NCBI RefSeq assembly: GCF_017357405.1
Contig: NZ_CP071598.1
Span: forward strand, 558,001 to 622,000
Direction of reading: 5' to 3'
From: Halomontanus rarus
GTDB taxonomy: Archaea > Halobacteriota > Halobacteria > Halobacteriales > Natrialbaceae
DNA: 64,000 nt
In this document: positions 17,157 through 25,454 of the stretch, piece after piece
Layout of the letters: every line of letters begins with the position of its first letter
Numbering within the stretch: the stretch's first letter is position 1
Notes under the pieces: generated by a model
Told to the model about the DNA's origin: nothing
Database searches by the model: none
Seen by the model: the letters and a program-made list of their open reading frames with translations, nothing else
Position numbers and translations under genes: made by a program

Positions 17157-19094
17157 ATGACAGGGAAGAGGTCTTCGGACGATAGCGAGGGAGGACGAGC
17201 GACGACCGGTAGCCGTCGATACTCGAGGCGAGGAGCGCTGGGGCTGCTCGGTTCCGGTCTGGTCGCCGGAAGTATCGGCATCGCCGGCGCGGACGAACAC
17301 GAGGCCGAGGTTCGAGACGAGGGAGGGACCTGGTACGCGGAGGCACACGGTTCGCAGGTCTACAGCGGCGGCAACCTGTTCGACGCGATCCAGTCAGCTG
17401 TCGACGGACTCACCAGCGGCCGCAGGTCGAACGAAACGGTGGTCGTGCGGGACTCGGGGACAGCCCGGACATCCGGCAATATCGGCGTCGAGCTCCCGAG
17501 TTACACGACCCTCGACGTACGCGGGACGATCACCCTCACCGATTCGGGAACGATTCCCATCTACGCCGACAACGTCGAGTCGATCGAGATTCCGAACTAC
17601 TCACTCGAGGGCAGCCCGGGAATGGGGATGCGAATCCGCCGTGCCACCGACGTTCGAATCGGTGACGTGACGATGGATATCGACACCGGGATCGGGATTC
17701 GCATCGACAACGCCTACAACGACGGAACGCCCGTGACGACCGAACGCGTCCGCATCGATTCGGTGACGATCACCGGTTCGGACTCGCACGCCGTCGAGAC
17801 CTATGGCGTCGACGACATCGAGATCGGATCGGTCGAGACTCGAGACACCGGCGGCTGCGGTCTCCTGTTGAACGACACGAGCAACGCGACTGTCGGCCTC
17901 GTCGATGCGACGCGGGCGAACGAGGGCGGCGGCTACGCCGGCTTCCGCTGTGCGAACGACGCCGGGCCGAACATTCACGTCGACGAGGTGCGGGCGGTCG
18001 ACTGCGGTCGGGGCATCTTCACCGTCTCGGGTAGTTCCGGCATCACGATCGACGAGGTCGACATTGACGGCTGCGGATCCAACCTGATCCAGGACAGCCG
18101 CGACGTGGAGGTAAACGGCGGAACGGTCGAGGACAACGCGGGCGAGGGCTTCCGGATCGACTCCCGGGACGACGGCAGGCACCCGCACACCCGCGACGTC
18201 ACGATCCAGAACGTCGGGATCTACGGAAACGACTACGGTATCCTCGAGACCGGCCCCGACACCGAAAACAACGCGATCCTCGACAACGACCTCTGTGACA
18301 ACGGTACCGATATCGAGACGTACGCCTCGAGTACGACCGTCAGCGGAAACACGTCCTGTGAGGGATCCCCTGATGACGGCGACGACGGCGGGACCGACAT
18401 CGACGGCGAACCCGCCGAAATCTCGAGTGGAACCTACCGTCTCCGGAACGTCAACAGCGGGCACCTCCTCGAGGTCGCGGACGGGTCCACCGAAGACGGG
18501 GCGACCGTCCAGCAGGGGAGTGACAATGGCCACGAAACCCAGCAGTGGGACGTCGAGGGAGTCGACACCGACGAGTACGTGTTCACCAACGTCAACAGCG
18601 GGAAGGCACTGGACGTCTACGAACGGGGAACTGACGACGGCGACGACCTGGTCCAGTGGGAACCGACCGGCGACTCGAATCAGCGGTTCACGATCGTCGA
18701 CACGGGTGGCGGCGAGTGTCTCGTCGTGAACGTCAACAGCGGGAAGGCACTGGATGTCTACGAACGGGGAACTGACGACGGTGACAACGTCGTCCAGTGG
18801 GAGCCCCACGGCGATCCGAATCAGCTGTGGACGTTCGAGACGGTCGAGGAGTCAGATGGGGAGGACGGGAACAACGAGGACGACAACGGCGATCAGGGCG
18901 ACCCCCGGGACCTCGACGGCGACGGCCTCTACCGGGACGTCGACGGCAATGGCGAGTTCGGCGTCAACGACGTCATAACCCTCTTCGAGGACGTCGACGA
19001 ACCGTACATCGCCGACAACCCCGATCGATTCGACTTCACGGGCAATGGGCAGGTCTCGACGAGCGACGTCGTCGAACTCTTCGAGCAGCTCTAG
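17157..19094 (+). CDS. Tat-exported beta-helix, ricin-lectin and dockerin-like protein
   Basis: A 645-residue predicted extracellular protein. The Tat signal (RRYSRRGALGLLGSGLVAG near 22-40) is followed by a right-handed parallel beta-helix (about 90-400) with repeated short IDxV/GxV turns, as in pectate-lyase-like carbohydrate-active proteins. Next come three ricin-type beta-trefoil subdomains (about 420-560) with QQW, QRF and QLW motifs. Two EF-hand-like repeats close the protein, DVDGNGEFGVNDVITLF and DFTGNGQVSTSDVVELF, as in dockerins. Ricin subdomains 2 and 3 are nearly identical at the DNA level with a 141-bp period (from 18588 and 18729), which suggests recent duplication. Substrate unknown; polysaccharide binding or cleavage is likely. 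Confidence 0.85.
   Translation: MTGKRSSDDSEGGRATTGSRRYSRRGALGLLGSGLVAGSIGIAGADEHEAEVRDEGGTWYAEAHGSQVYSGGNLFDAIQSAVDGLTSGRRSNETVVVRDSGTARTSGNIGVELPSYTTLDVRGTITLTDSGTIPIYADNVESIEIPNYSLEGSPGMGMRIRRATDVRIGDVTMDIDTGIGIRIDNAYNDGTPVTTERVRIDSVTITGSDSHAVETYGVDDIEIGSVETRDTGGCGLLLNDTSNATVGLVDATRANEGGGYAGFRCANDAGPNIHVDEVRAVDCGRGIFTVSGSSGITIDEVDIDGCGSNLIQDSRDVEVNGGTVEDNAGEGFRIDSRDDGRHPHTRDVTIQNVGIYGNDYGILETGPDTENNAILDNDLCDNGTDIETYASSTTVSGNTSCEGSPDDGDDGGTDIDGEPAEISSGTYRLRNVNSGHLLEVADGSTEDGATVQQGSDNGHETQQWDVEGVDTDEYVFTNVNSGKALDVYERGTDDGDDLVQWEPTGDSNQRFTIVDTGGGECLVVNVNSGKALDVYERGTDDGDNVVQWEPHGDPNQLWTFETVEESDGEDGNNEDDNGDQGDPRDLDGDGLYRDVDGNGEFGVNDVITLFEDVDEPYIADNPDRFDFTGNGQVSTSDVVELFEQL
18588..18869 (+). repeat. 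Two 141-bp tandem ricin-subdomain repeats
   Basis: The segment starting at 18588 and the one at 18729 share almost the same nucleotides for about 65 bases, including AACGTCAACAGCGGGAAGGC. The 141-bp period is exactly 47 codons, so the duplication is in frame within the lectin domain. Confidence 0.8.
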
Positions 19095-19168
19095 GGCCGC
19101 TTGGAGCGTCCTGTTCCTCGAGCGGTACCACCTCGAGTTCTCGGTCCGTCACGACTCGACTCGCGCGC

Positions 19169-20044
19169 TCACTCGGATTCGCGAGCCCGTACGGTCAAAA
19201 CGGGTGCCGGCGCAGTCCGGAGGACCCGTTCCGTGACGCTCCCGAGCAGGTACCGATCGAGACCGCTTCGGCCGTGGGTTCCCATGACGAGGAGGTCCGC
19301 ATCGTTGTCGACGGCGTACGACGTGATCCCACGGTGGATCGACCCGAACGACATCGACGACACGACGTCGTCGACGCCGCGGGCGGTCGCTCGCTCGGCG
19401 GCGTCGTCGATGACGCGCTGGGCACCCTCCTCGAGTCGGTTCACCCGGAGGTCGACCTGCGGCTCCAGTCCGATCGGCGACACGTCGACCACCGAGAGGA
19501 CGTGCAGCGTCGCGTCGAACTGCATCGCGACCTCGATCCCCTCCTCGAGAGCGGCCTCGGCGTGCTCGCTGTCGTCGATCGGGACGACGACGGTCTCGGA
19601 GGGAAGGGTCGTTCGCACGTCGTCGTCCCCGCGGACGACGAGGACAGGGATTGCCGCCGTCCGAACGACGTGTTCGGTCACGCTTCCGAGGACGAAGCGA
19701 TCGATGCCCGTGCGGCCGTGCGTTCCCATCACGATGGCGTCGATCCCTTCTTCGCGCGCGTAGTCGGGTATCTCCTCGAGCGGGTCGCCGCTTCGAACGG
19801 CGTCGACGACCGCGACGCCCTCGGCGCGAACCCACTCACTGGCACGGTCGAGGATCGCCTCCCCGGTCCGTTCTCGATCACCGGCCCCGTCGAGTTCGTC
19901 CGTCTCGCCCTCCTCGAGAGGTGCCTCCGTGACGTGGAGGACGTGCACCGTCGCCTCGAGTCTCGCCGCGAGTTTCGCACCGTACTCGAGGGCGGCCGTC
20001 GCGGGTCCGCCGCCGTCGGTCGGGACGAGGATTCGGTCGTACAT
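19169..20044 (-). CDS. Tandem-domain universal stress protein
   Basis: A 291-residue protein made of two UspA domains. Domain 1 (1-142) starts YDRILVPTDGG and ends with GTHGRTGIDRFVLGSVTE; domain 2 (about 150-286) starts TVVVPIDDSE and ends with GTHGRSGLDRYLLGSVTE. Both carry the G-x2-G-x9-G-S/T nucleotide-binding pattern, so both halves may bind ATP. The start at 20044 is selected because the family N-terminus begins there rather than at the in-frame ATG at 20059. Function in stress tolerance is inferred from the family. Confidence 0.93.
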   Translation of the reverse strand: MYDRILVPTDGGGPATAALEYGAKLAARLEATVHVLHVTEAPLEEGETDELDGAGDRERTGEAILDRASEWVRAEGVAVVDAVRSGDPLEEIPDYAREEGIDAIVMGTHGRTGIDRFVLGSVTEHVVRTAAIPVLVVRGDDDVRTTLPSETVVVPIDDSEHAEAALEEGIEVAMQFDATLHVLSVVDVSPIGLEPQVDLRVNRLEEGAQRVIDDAAERATARGVDDVVSSMSFGSIHRGITSYAVDNDADLLVMGTHGRSGLDRYLLGSVTERVLRTAPAPVLTVRARESE

Positions 20045-20140
20045 ACGTTCCGGTAGCACGGCCAGGAACGTAGCGTTGGTGACGGTTCCCGGTCCCCGAG
20101 AAGAGAATGGCCACAGACGAGCGAAGCGCCACCGACAGCT

Positions 20141-21307
20141 CTACGACCGACCGACTTCCGTCGGAACGGGTTCTGCCTCCGGAACGCTCGAGGAGTCGGC
20201 CACTTTGCGCCGGTTGACCTCACCGATCCGGTCGGCGATCTCCTCGACGAGCGTCGTCGTCGACTCCTGGACAGGGCTGTCGTCGTCTTTGACGACCGGG
20301 CCGTCTGCGTCTTCGGCACCGAAATCGGGGTGGAGCGGCAGTTTGGCGAGCAACGGGACGTCGTAGTCCGCGCTGATGTCGTCGCCGCCGTCGCGACCGA
20401 AGAGGTCGTGTTCGTCGTCGCAGCCCGGGCACTGGAAGGTGGACATGTTCTCGACGACGCCCAGGATCGGCGTGTCATGCTCCTGGAACATTCGCAATCC
20501 CTTGCGGGTGTCGTCGACGGCCATCTGCTGGGGCGTCGTCACGATAACCGCACCGGTGACGGGCATCGTCTGCAGCAGGTTCAGGGTGGCGTCACCGGTT
20601 CCCGGCGGCAGGTCGACGATCAGGTAGTCGAGGACGCCCCACTCGACCTCCTGGAGGAACTGGGTCATGATGTTGTTGACCATCGGCCCCCGGAGGATGG
20701 CGGGGTCGTCGGCGTTCTTCGTGAGAAACCCCATGCTCATCACGCGGACGCCGTCCGACCGCGGCGGCACGAGTTCGTCGTTCGGCGTCACCCCCGGCTC
20801 GCCCTCGATGGGAAGAATCCGCGGCACGTTCGGACCGTGGATGTCGGAGTCGAGGATGCCGACCATCGCTCCCATCCGCTCGAGTCCGGCCGCGAGGTTG
20901 GCCGCGACGGTCGTCTTTCCGACGCCGCCCTTGCCGCTCGAGACGGCGATGACGTTCTTGACGCGGGGCATGATCTCCTCGTCGAAGCCCTGTTCCGCGC
21001 TTACGCTGGCGCGGAGGTCGGGGTCGAAGCCGGCCTCCGTGACGACCTCGCGGATGCGGTTGCCGAGGTCCATCTCGGCCGGCGCGTACGGCGAGTTGAA
21101 CGCCAGCGAGATCGTCGCCGTGTCGCCGTCGATGGAGACGTCGTTGACGAGGCCGAGCGAGACGATGTCCGCGGGGTCGTCCGCTCGGTCGTCTGTGGCT
21201 CCGTCGCGTTCGGTTTCGTTCTCGTGATCGTAGTCGTCGCTGAGCAGCGGATCGTCGATCGATCGAAGTCGGTTCTCGAGGTCGCGTTCGCGTTCTGCAA
21301 GTGTCAT
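20141..21307 (-). CDS. mrp: Mrp/NBP35-type P-loop Fe-S carrier ATPase
   Basis: A 388-residue protein. Residues about 1-115 include a MIP18-like (DUF59) region, and the deviant Walker A SSGKGGVGKTT sits near 130-140. GTGD and the C-terminal FQCPGCDDEH motif near 308 follow; the CxxC pair binds the bridging 4Fe-4S cluster in this family. It probably assembles or delivers Fe-S clusters in the cytoplasm. It lies downstream of the NrfD/FeS genes on the same strand, about 120 bases away, and could mature that multi-cluster protein. The start at 21307 removes an atypical Arg-rich extension. Confidence 0.92.
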   Translation of the reverse strand: MTLAERERDLENRLRSIDDPLLSDDYDHENETERDGATDDRADDPADIVSLGLVNDVSIDGDTATISLAFNSPYAPAEMDLGNRIREVVTEAGFDPDLRASVSAEQGFDEEIMPRVKNVIAVSSGKGGVGKTTVAANLAAGLERMGAMVGILDSDIHGPNVPRILPIEGEPGVTPNDELVPPRSDGVRVMSMGFLTKNADDPAILRGPMVNNIMTQFLQEVEWGVLDYLIVDLPPGTGDATLNLLQTMPVTGAVIVTTPQQMAVDDTRKGLRMFQEHDTPILGVVENMSTFQCPGCDDEHDLFGRDGGDDISADYDVPLLAKLPLHPDFGAEDADGPVVKDDDSPVQESTTTLVEEIADRIGEVNRRKVADSSSVPEAEPVPTEVGRS

Positions 21308-21426
21308 GGGTCGTATCAGTGTCTCCGCGTAGTGGATTCGTTCAGGTCGTCTAGAGTGGTCGATCGGGTCGTTCGGTTCGCTCGAGCGCGTCGGGGTCCG
21401 AAAGCCGCCGAAACGGCGGCCGGCGT

Positions 21427-21633
21427 TCAGAAGAAGACGATGTCGAGCAGGATCGTCTTGAGGAACATGGCGGTCCAGAGCAGGACTGTCAGTCCGACGA
21501 GGTATCCCAGTCCCAGTGCGGCGGTCTTCGTATCGCGCGGTTCGCCGAGGAACCACGCGATGATCACGGTGTACACCGGGAGTCCGATGATACCGAAGAT
21601 CAGCCACGTGCCGGGACCCTGGATAATGCTCAT
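21427..21633 (-). CDS. Small two-helix membrane protein of the NrfD module
   Basis: A 68-residue hydrophobic protein with helices at about 8-29 and 39-62 joined by a short EPRDTKT loop. It overlaps the NrfD-like gene by 4 bases (ATGA), so it is the third gene of that operon and probably a small subunit of the same complex. No family name is recognised. Its loss or presence across genomes with the same FeS/NrfD pair would test this. Confidence 0.8.
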   Translation of the reverse strand: MSIIQGPGTWLIFGIIGLPVYTVIIAWFLGEPRDTKTAALGLGYLVGLTVLLWTAMFLKTILLDIVFF

Positions 21634-23027
21634 GCGTTCACCTCCGTGGAAGTCCGTCGGTCGGCTGTCGGTTCCTCACCGTCGCCGTCGTACTCGTACG
21701 CTTCACCGTGTTCGTCGCCGTCGTCCTCGTGGGCCTCGATCGCGTGGAGTTCGACGACCGGAATCACCTTCGAGACGACGAGGAAGAACAGCGTCACGAC
21801 GCCGATCGTCCCGATCAGCGAGGCGATCTCGACCGGGCTGGGGACGTAACTCCCCGGAACGGCGTGGTAGAGTTCGAACGTCGGGGACAGCAGCCCCTCG
21901 ACGACGAAGAAGATCTTCTCGATCAGCGTCGCAGAGAGGATGGCCACGCCGGCGAGGACGCTTCGCGTGCGGCTGAACAGCGACGGACGGATCGTCTGCG
22001 CGAAGATGAACGCGAGCGTGGTGATCGCGAGCCCCATCGAGATCCAGTAGGCGGGGTGGCCGAGTTTCGCCTCGGCCGCGTGGGTCTGGTCGATCGGTGC
22101 GGCGAAGACGCCGTTGATGACCTGCTGGAGCTGCAGCCACAGGAACAGGAGCGTGAACAGCCCCAGCCACAGGGTGAGCCCGCGGAAGACGTCGTCCGTG
22201 ATGATGTGATCCCAGTCGTAGGCCGTCCGAAACGCGTAGGAGAGGATCAACACGCCGCCGATCGCCGAGGTGAGGGCGATGGTCAGGAACTGCGGTCCCT
22301 GGATCGCGCCGGACCAGCCCGGCATCGAGGGAAGCAGGGAGAACAACCACGGAATGACCCCGCCGTGGAGCAACAGCGGCGCGAGGATGATGATCCCGAG
22401 CGCGAGCCACCACACCATCCGCTCGACGACCTCGTCTTCGGCCTCGCTGTAGCCGACGGTCAGGAGTTTGTACACCGGTTCGAACCGGTCCGGAAGCTGG
22501 TCGCGAAGTCGCGTAACGTCGTATCGAAGCGTCAGCGCGAGGTAGGTCGCGGTCATCACGAAGTAGAGCGTGATGACGGTGACGTCCCAGACCAGCGGCG
22601 AGGTGTGGACCGTTTCGGTGTAGTTGAGCAGAATGCTCGTGACGATCCGGTCCGGTCGCCCGACGTGGATAATGATGTACAATCCCGCGGCGGTGAGTCC
22701 GGCGAGGGTCAGCAACTCCGCGAGGCGGGCGACCGGCTGGTAGCGGTCCATGCCGAGCAGGCGGACCGACGCCGAGAGGATGATCCCCCCGTGAGCGATC
22801 CCGACCCACCAGATGAACGCGCCGATGTACAGTCCCCAAGTGACGCCGCCGGAAGAGCCCCAGTCCGCGAGGCCGGTGACGATCAACCCGTCGCGAAGCT
22901 GGAGCCCCCAGGCGACCGCGAAGAGTCCGATCGCCACCAGCGTTACCGCCACCAGCGCGTAGTACTTCTTCGACGTGGCGGACAGCGGCCGGAGGATGTC
23001 CGACTCGGTCGCTCGCTTCGTGCTCAT
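21630..23027 (-). CDS. NrfD/PsrC/ActC-like quinol-interacting membrane subunit
   Basis: A 465-residue polytopic protein with nine to ten hydrophobic helices and an acidic, hydrophilic C-terminal tail of about 35 residues. The length fits the PsrC/ActC branch of the NrfD family, which oxidises or reduces quinol in the membrane without cofactors of its own. It overlaps the upstream 4Fe-4S gene and the downstream small membrane gene, each by ATGA. There is no molybdopterin catalytic subunit in the locus. Inferred role: transfers electrons between menaquinol and the multi-cluster FeS protein. Confidence 0.88.
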   Translation of the reverse strand: MSTKRATESDILRPLSATSKKYYALVAVTLVAIGLFAVAWGLQLRDGLIVTGLADWGSSGGVTWGLYIGAFIWWVGIAHGGIILSASVRLLGMDRYQPVARLAELLTLAGLTAAGLYIIIHVGRPDRIVTSILLNYTETVHTSPLVWDVTVITLYFVMTATYLALTLRYDVTRLRDQLPDRFEPVYKLLTVGYSEAEDEVVERMVWWLALGIIILAPLLLHGGVIPWLFSLLPSMPGWSGAIQGPQFLTIALTSAIGGVLILSYAFRTAYDWDHIITDDVFRGLTLWLGLFTLLFLWLQLQQVINGVFAAPIDQTHAAEAKLGHPAYWISMGLAITTLAFIFAQTIRPSLFSRTRSVLAGVAILSATLIEKIFFVVEGLLSPTFELYHAVPGSYVPSPVEIASLIGTIGVVTLFFLVVSKVIPVVELHAIEAHEDDGDEHGEAYEYDGDGEEPTADRRTSTEVNA

Positions 23028-24277
23028 CCGATCACACCTCCGCCGAACGTGCCGTCGTCGAGCACTTCCTTGCGGCGGTCGACCTCACCGACGTCCTCGT
23101 AGGAGACCGGACCTTCGACCTGGCGGGCGTTCGGGCCGGGCTCGTTGCCCACGAAGACGACGTTCGGGTCGGTACCCAGTTCCTCGAGCAGCCGGAACGT
23201 CGAGACGGTGTCTTCGGTCCGATTCGGATAGTCTTCGCGGTCGTTGGCGTTTTCCGCTCGGACCCGCTCTAAGTACTGGTTCGGATCGCTTTCGTCGTCG
23301 TTCATGTCGCCGAAGTGGATCGCGTCCATCGAACAGGCGTCCTCGCAGGCTGTCGTCCCGATCTTCTCCTCGCCGCGCTTGCCGTCCTGGCGCGAGGGAC
23401 ACATGGTACACTTGCCCATCACGCCCTTCGGCGGACGGCTGTCTACCCGTCGGTCCCGGCCGTCGTAGACGTGTTCGGGGTCGAGTTCCGACCGGGGCGT
23501 GTCGGGTTCGCCCCACTGGAAGTAGTTGACCCCGTACGGACACGCGACCTGACAGTACCGACAGCCGATACAGACGTCGTAGTCGGTGAGCACGAGGCCG
23601 TCTTCCGTGCGCTTGTGGCGAGCCGTGGTCGGGCACACCTTCTCGCAGGGTGCGTCGCTGCAGTGCTGGCACGTTCGGACGAGATAGTTCTCACCCTGCT
23701 GCTGGTCGTCCTCGTACGTGAAGACGTACATCCAGTTGGCACCCGCCGAGGTGTTGTTCTCCTGGCTACACGCGACGACGCAGGCGAGACAGCCGTCGCA
23801 CTTCTGGAGGTCGATGACCATCCCGTACTGCGTTCCCTCTTCCTCGTCGCTCCCCGCGGCAACCGACGCCGCGTCGGGGCCGCCCTCGGCGTTCTCTTTG
23901 CTCGCCCACGTGCCGAGACCGAGGAAGAGTCCGGCGGCGCCCATCTTCTTCATCGCCTCGCGACGATCCAGGTCGCCGTCCTCGAGCGCTTCGAGCGACT
24001 CGACGAACGTTTCGCGGTCGCCGTCGGCGGCTTCGATAGCCTCCGCCACCGGTCGATCGTCGACGCCGAACTCGTCGATCACCGCGTCGTGATAGCGCTC
24101 GTAGAAATCGGCTTCGTCCAGCTCGCCGGCGACGAGTCGCTGGGCGTCTTTGGCCATCTCGAGGCCGAGTTCGGCGTCATAGTCGCCCTCCTCAAGCAGC
24201 GCTTGCATCTCCGCCTCCCACTCGTCGGTGTGGAGGTCGGCCAGCACCTCGTCGGCGGTCGCCTCGTCGGTACTCAT
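23024..24277 (-). CDS. Four-cluster 4Fe-4S protein with internal Tat-like signal (PsrB/ActB-like)
   Basis: A 417-residue iron-sulfur protein. Residues 1-105 are acidic and helical. A twin-Arg segment, DRREAMKKMGAAGLFLGLG, follows near 107-125. The main part has four Cys groups typical of four 4Fe-4S clusters: CDGCLACVVAC near 163, CQHCSDAPCEKVC near 205, CIGCRYCQVAC near 240 and CTMCPSRQDG..CEDAC near 295-320. The Tat-like signal after a long N-terminal region recalls ActB of alternative complex III. If used, the clusters face outside. The gene overlaps the NrfD-like gene and follows halocyanin on the same strand by about 100 bases. Confidence 0.88.
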   Translation of the reverse strand: MSTDEATADEVLADLHTDEWEAEMQALLEEGDYDAELGLEMAKDAQRLVAGELDEADFYERYHDAVIDEFGVDDRPVAEAIEAADGDRETFVESLEALEDGDLDRREAMKKMGAAGLFLGLGTWASKENAEGGPDAASVAAGSDEEEGTQYGMVIDLQKCDGCLACVVACSQENNTSAGANWMYVFTYEDDQQQGENYLVRTCQHCSDAPCEKVCPTTARHKRTEDGLVLTDYDVCIGCRYCQVACPYGVNYFQWGEPDTPRSELDPEHVYDGRDRRVDSRPPKGVMGKCTMCPSRQDGKRGEEKIGTTACEDACSMDAIHFGDMNDDESDPNQYLERVRAENANDREDYPNRTEDTVSTFRLLEELGTDPNVVFVGNEPGPNARQVEGPVSYEDVGEVDRRKEVLDDGTFGGGVIG

Positions 24278-24379
24278 CGCGTTAGCGCACCTCCCGTCTG
24301 GGTTTTCCGGCCGGTCTCGTCCGATCGACCGCTCTCGAGCGGCGGGGCGTCGGGTCCTGTACCGTCGTCGTGGCGTTCG

Positions 24380-24901
24380 TCATTCGACGACCACGGCACC
24401 TTTCATGCCCATACTGACGTGAGGGTCACAGTAGTACTCGTAGGTCCCTGTGTCGTCGAACGTGTATTCGAACGTGTCGCCCTCGCTTGTTTGCAGCTCG
24501 CTCTCGAAGGAACCGCCGTCCGCGACGACGTCGTGGCCGCCGCCGTCACCTGTCCACTCCCAGACGACGGTCGTGCCGCTGTCGACTGCGATCGCTGCGG
24601 GACTGTACTCGTATCCCGACGATCCCGTCCCGACCATCACGGTCACTTCGTCTTCGCCCGTGTGGTCTTCGACGCCGTCGTAGTTTCCGGTGTTGTCGAA
24701 CCAGTCGCCGAAGTCGTACTCCTCGCCAGCGTCGCCGTTGCCGGTGTCTCCGTCTCCGTTGTCGCCGTTGCCACCGTTGTCGCTATCGCCGTTCCCGGAC
24801 GAATCGTCGCCGCCACCGAGACAGCCCGCCGCCAGTGAGACGGCCAGTGTTGCGCCCGATGCTTGCAGGAAGGTTCGTCGACTTCGGTCGGTTGTCGTCA
24901 T
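24380..24901 (-). CDS. Halocyanin (type I copper protein, lipoprotein)
   Basis: A 173-residue blue copper electron carrier. The N-terminus has a Tat motif (SRRTFLQASG) and a lipobox ending AAGC at about residue 26, so it is probably a membrane-anchored exported lipoprotein. A low-complexity Gly/Asp/Asn spacer (29-58) precedes the cupredoxin domain. Copper ligands are His in GGGHDVV near 121 and Cys, His, Met in YCDPHVSMGM near 156-165. It is the first gene of the halocyanin-FeS-NrfD group and could donate electrons to NirK. Confidence 0.93.
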   Translation of the reverse strand: MTTTDRSRRTFLQASGATLAVSLAAGCLGGGDDSSGNGDSDNGGNGDNGDGDTGNGDAGEEYDFGDWFDNTGNYDGVEDHTGEDEVTVMVGTGSSGYEYSPAAIAVDSGTTVVWEWTGDGGGHDVVADGGSFESELQTSEGDTFEYTFDDTGTYEYYCDPHVSMGMKGAVVVE

Positions 24902-24979
24902 TATTGAGACCTCTATGAGGACCTCAGCGGGGCTATTGATTGAACCGTAGCGCTGGTTTTCACCGTCTGGGAACCCGAC

Positions 24980-24991
24980 CGAATACGTTCG
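24980..24991. promoter_or_regulatory. CGAA-N4-TTCG dyad upstream of halocyanin
   Basis: CGAATACGTTCG, extended by one C and G on the outside, lies about 80 bases before the halocyanin start and about 40 bases beyond a TATA-like stretch on the minus strand near 24930-24942. The same dyad recurs before the cupin, HTH, DUF2249 and, in weaker form, nirK genes. Confidence 0.6.
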
Positions 24992-25068
24992 GGACAGTCC
25001 ACTTGGGGAGTCCCCCTCTATACACAGGTGCCGAGACGTCCCTCGGTACCACCGCTGCGCGGCGGCTC

Positions 25069-25103
25069 AGTGATCAGTGATCGGTGAACGGTGATCGGCG
25101 ATC
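25069..25103 (+). repeat. Five 7-bp tandem repeats (RGYGAWC)
   Basis: Five consecutive heptamers, AGTGATC, AGTGATC, GGTGAAC, GGTGATC and GGCGATC, form a perfect-length tandem in the halocyanin-cupin intergenic region. It lies 53 bases before the palindrome array. The function is unknown; a protein-binding or replication-slippage tract is possible. Confidence 0.7.
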
Positions 25104-25155
25104 GACTGACGACCGGCGTGCGGTGTATCCATTCCGTTTTCGACCACGAGGGTAG

Positions 25156-25298
25156 CAATAGGTAGCTATTGTCCCTGCGCCCCTAGTAATAGGTAGCTAT
25201 TGTTCCCAGCCATCCACAATAGGTAGCTATTGTGCCTACAGCCCTAGTAATAGGTAGCTATTGTGTATGGTCCTACCGCGGGCAATAGGCACCTATTG
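25156..25298. repeat. Array of five AATAGG..CTATT palindromes, about 31-bp phase
   Basis: Five near-identical 16-bp inverted repeats occupy 25156-25171, 25187-25202, 25217-25232, 25248-25263 and 25283-25298. Four read (C/T)AATAGGTAGCTATTG and the last CAATAGGCACCTATTG. Their spacings of 31, 30, 31 and 35 bases are close to three helical turns, so binding proteins would lie on one DNA face. Copies 1-2 and 3-4 form a roughly 61-bp higher-order repeat with shared flanks. The fifth copy has the same core as the palindrome at the parA promoter (34445-34468). This looks like a centromere-like parS cluster. Confidence 0.9.
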
Positions 25299-25403
25299 TA
25301 ACTACCACCGTTTGCAGCCGAGAACCGACAGCTGAGCAGTGAGCGAGGAGACCTCGAGAACCAAAACGAGACCGGGTACGGGTAGGGGTTCGGAACTGAC
25401 GTC

Positions 25404-25415
25404 CGAACGGCTTCG
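25404..25415. promoter_or_regulatory. CGAA-N4-TTCG dyad upstream of the cupin gene
   Basis: CGAACGGCTTCG ends 40 bases before the cupin ATG. The DUF2249 genes at 27088 and 27578 have the same dyad-to-ATG distance (41 and 39 bases). Confidence 0.6.
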
Positions 25416-25454
25416 GGTCAAGTCCCTTCTGTTACGAGCGCCGACGAGAACCCG

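Noticed and set aside
25156..25298. CRISPR array interpretation of the phased repeats
   Set aside because: The units are 16-bp palindromes with about 15-base gaps that are themselves repeated, with no cas genes; this is not a repeat-spacer array.
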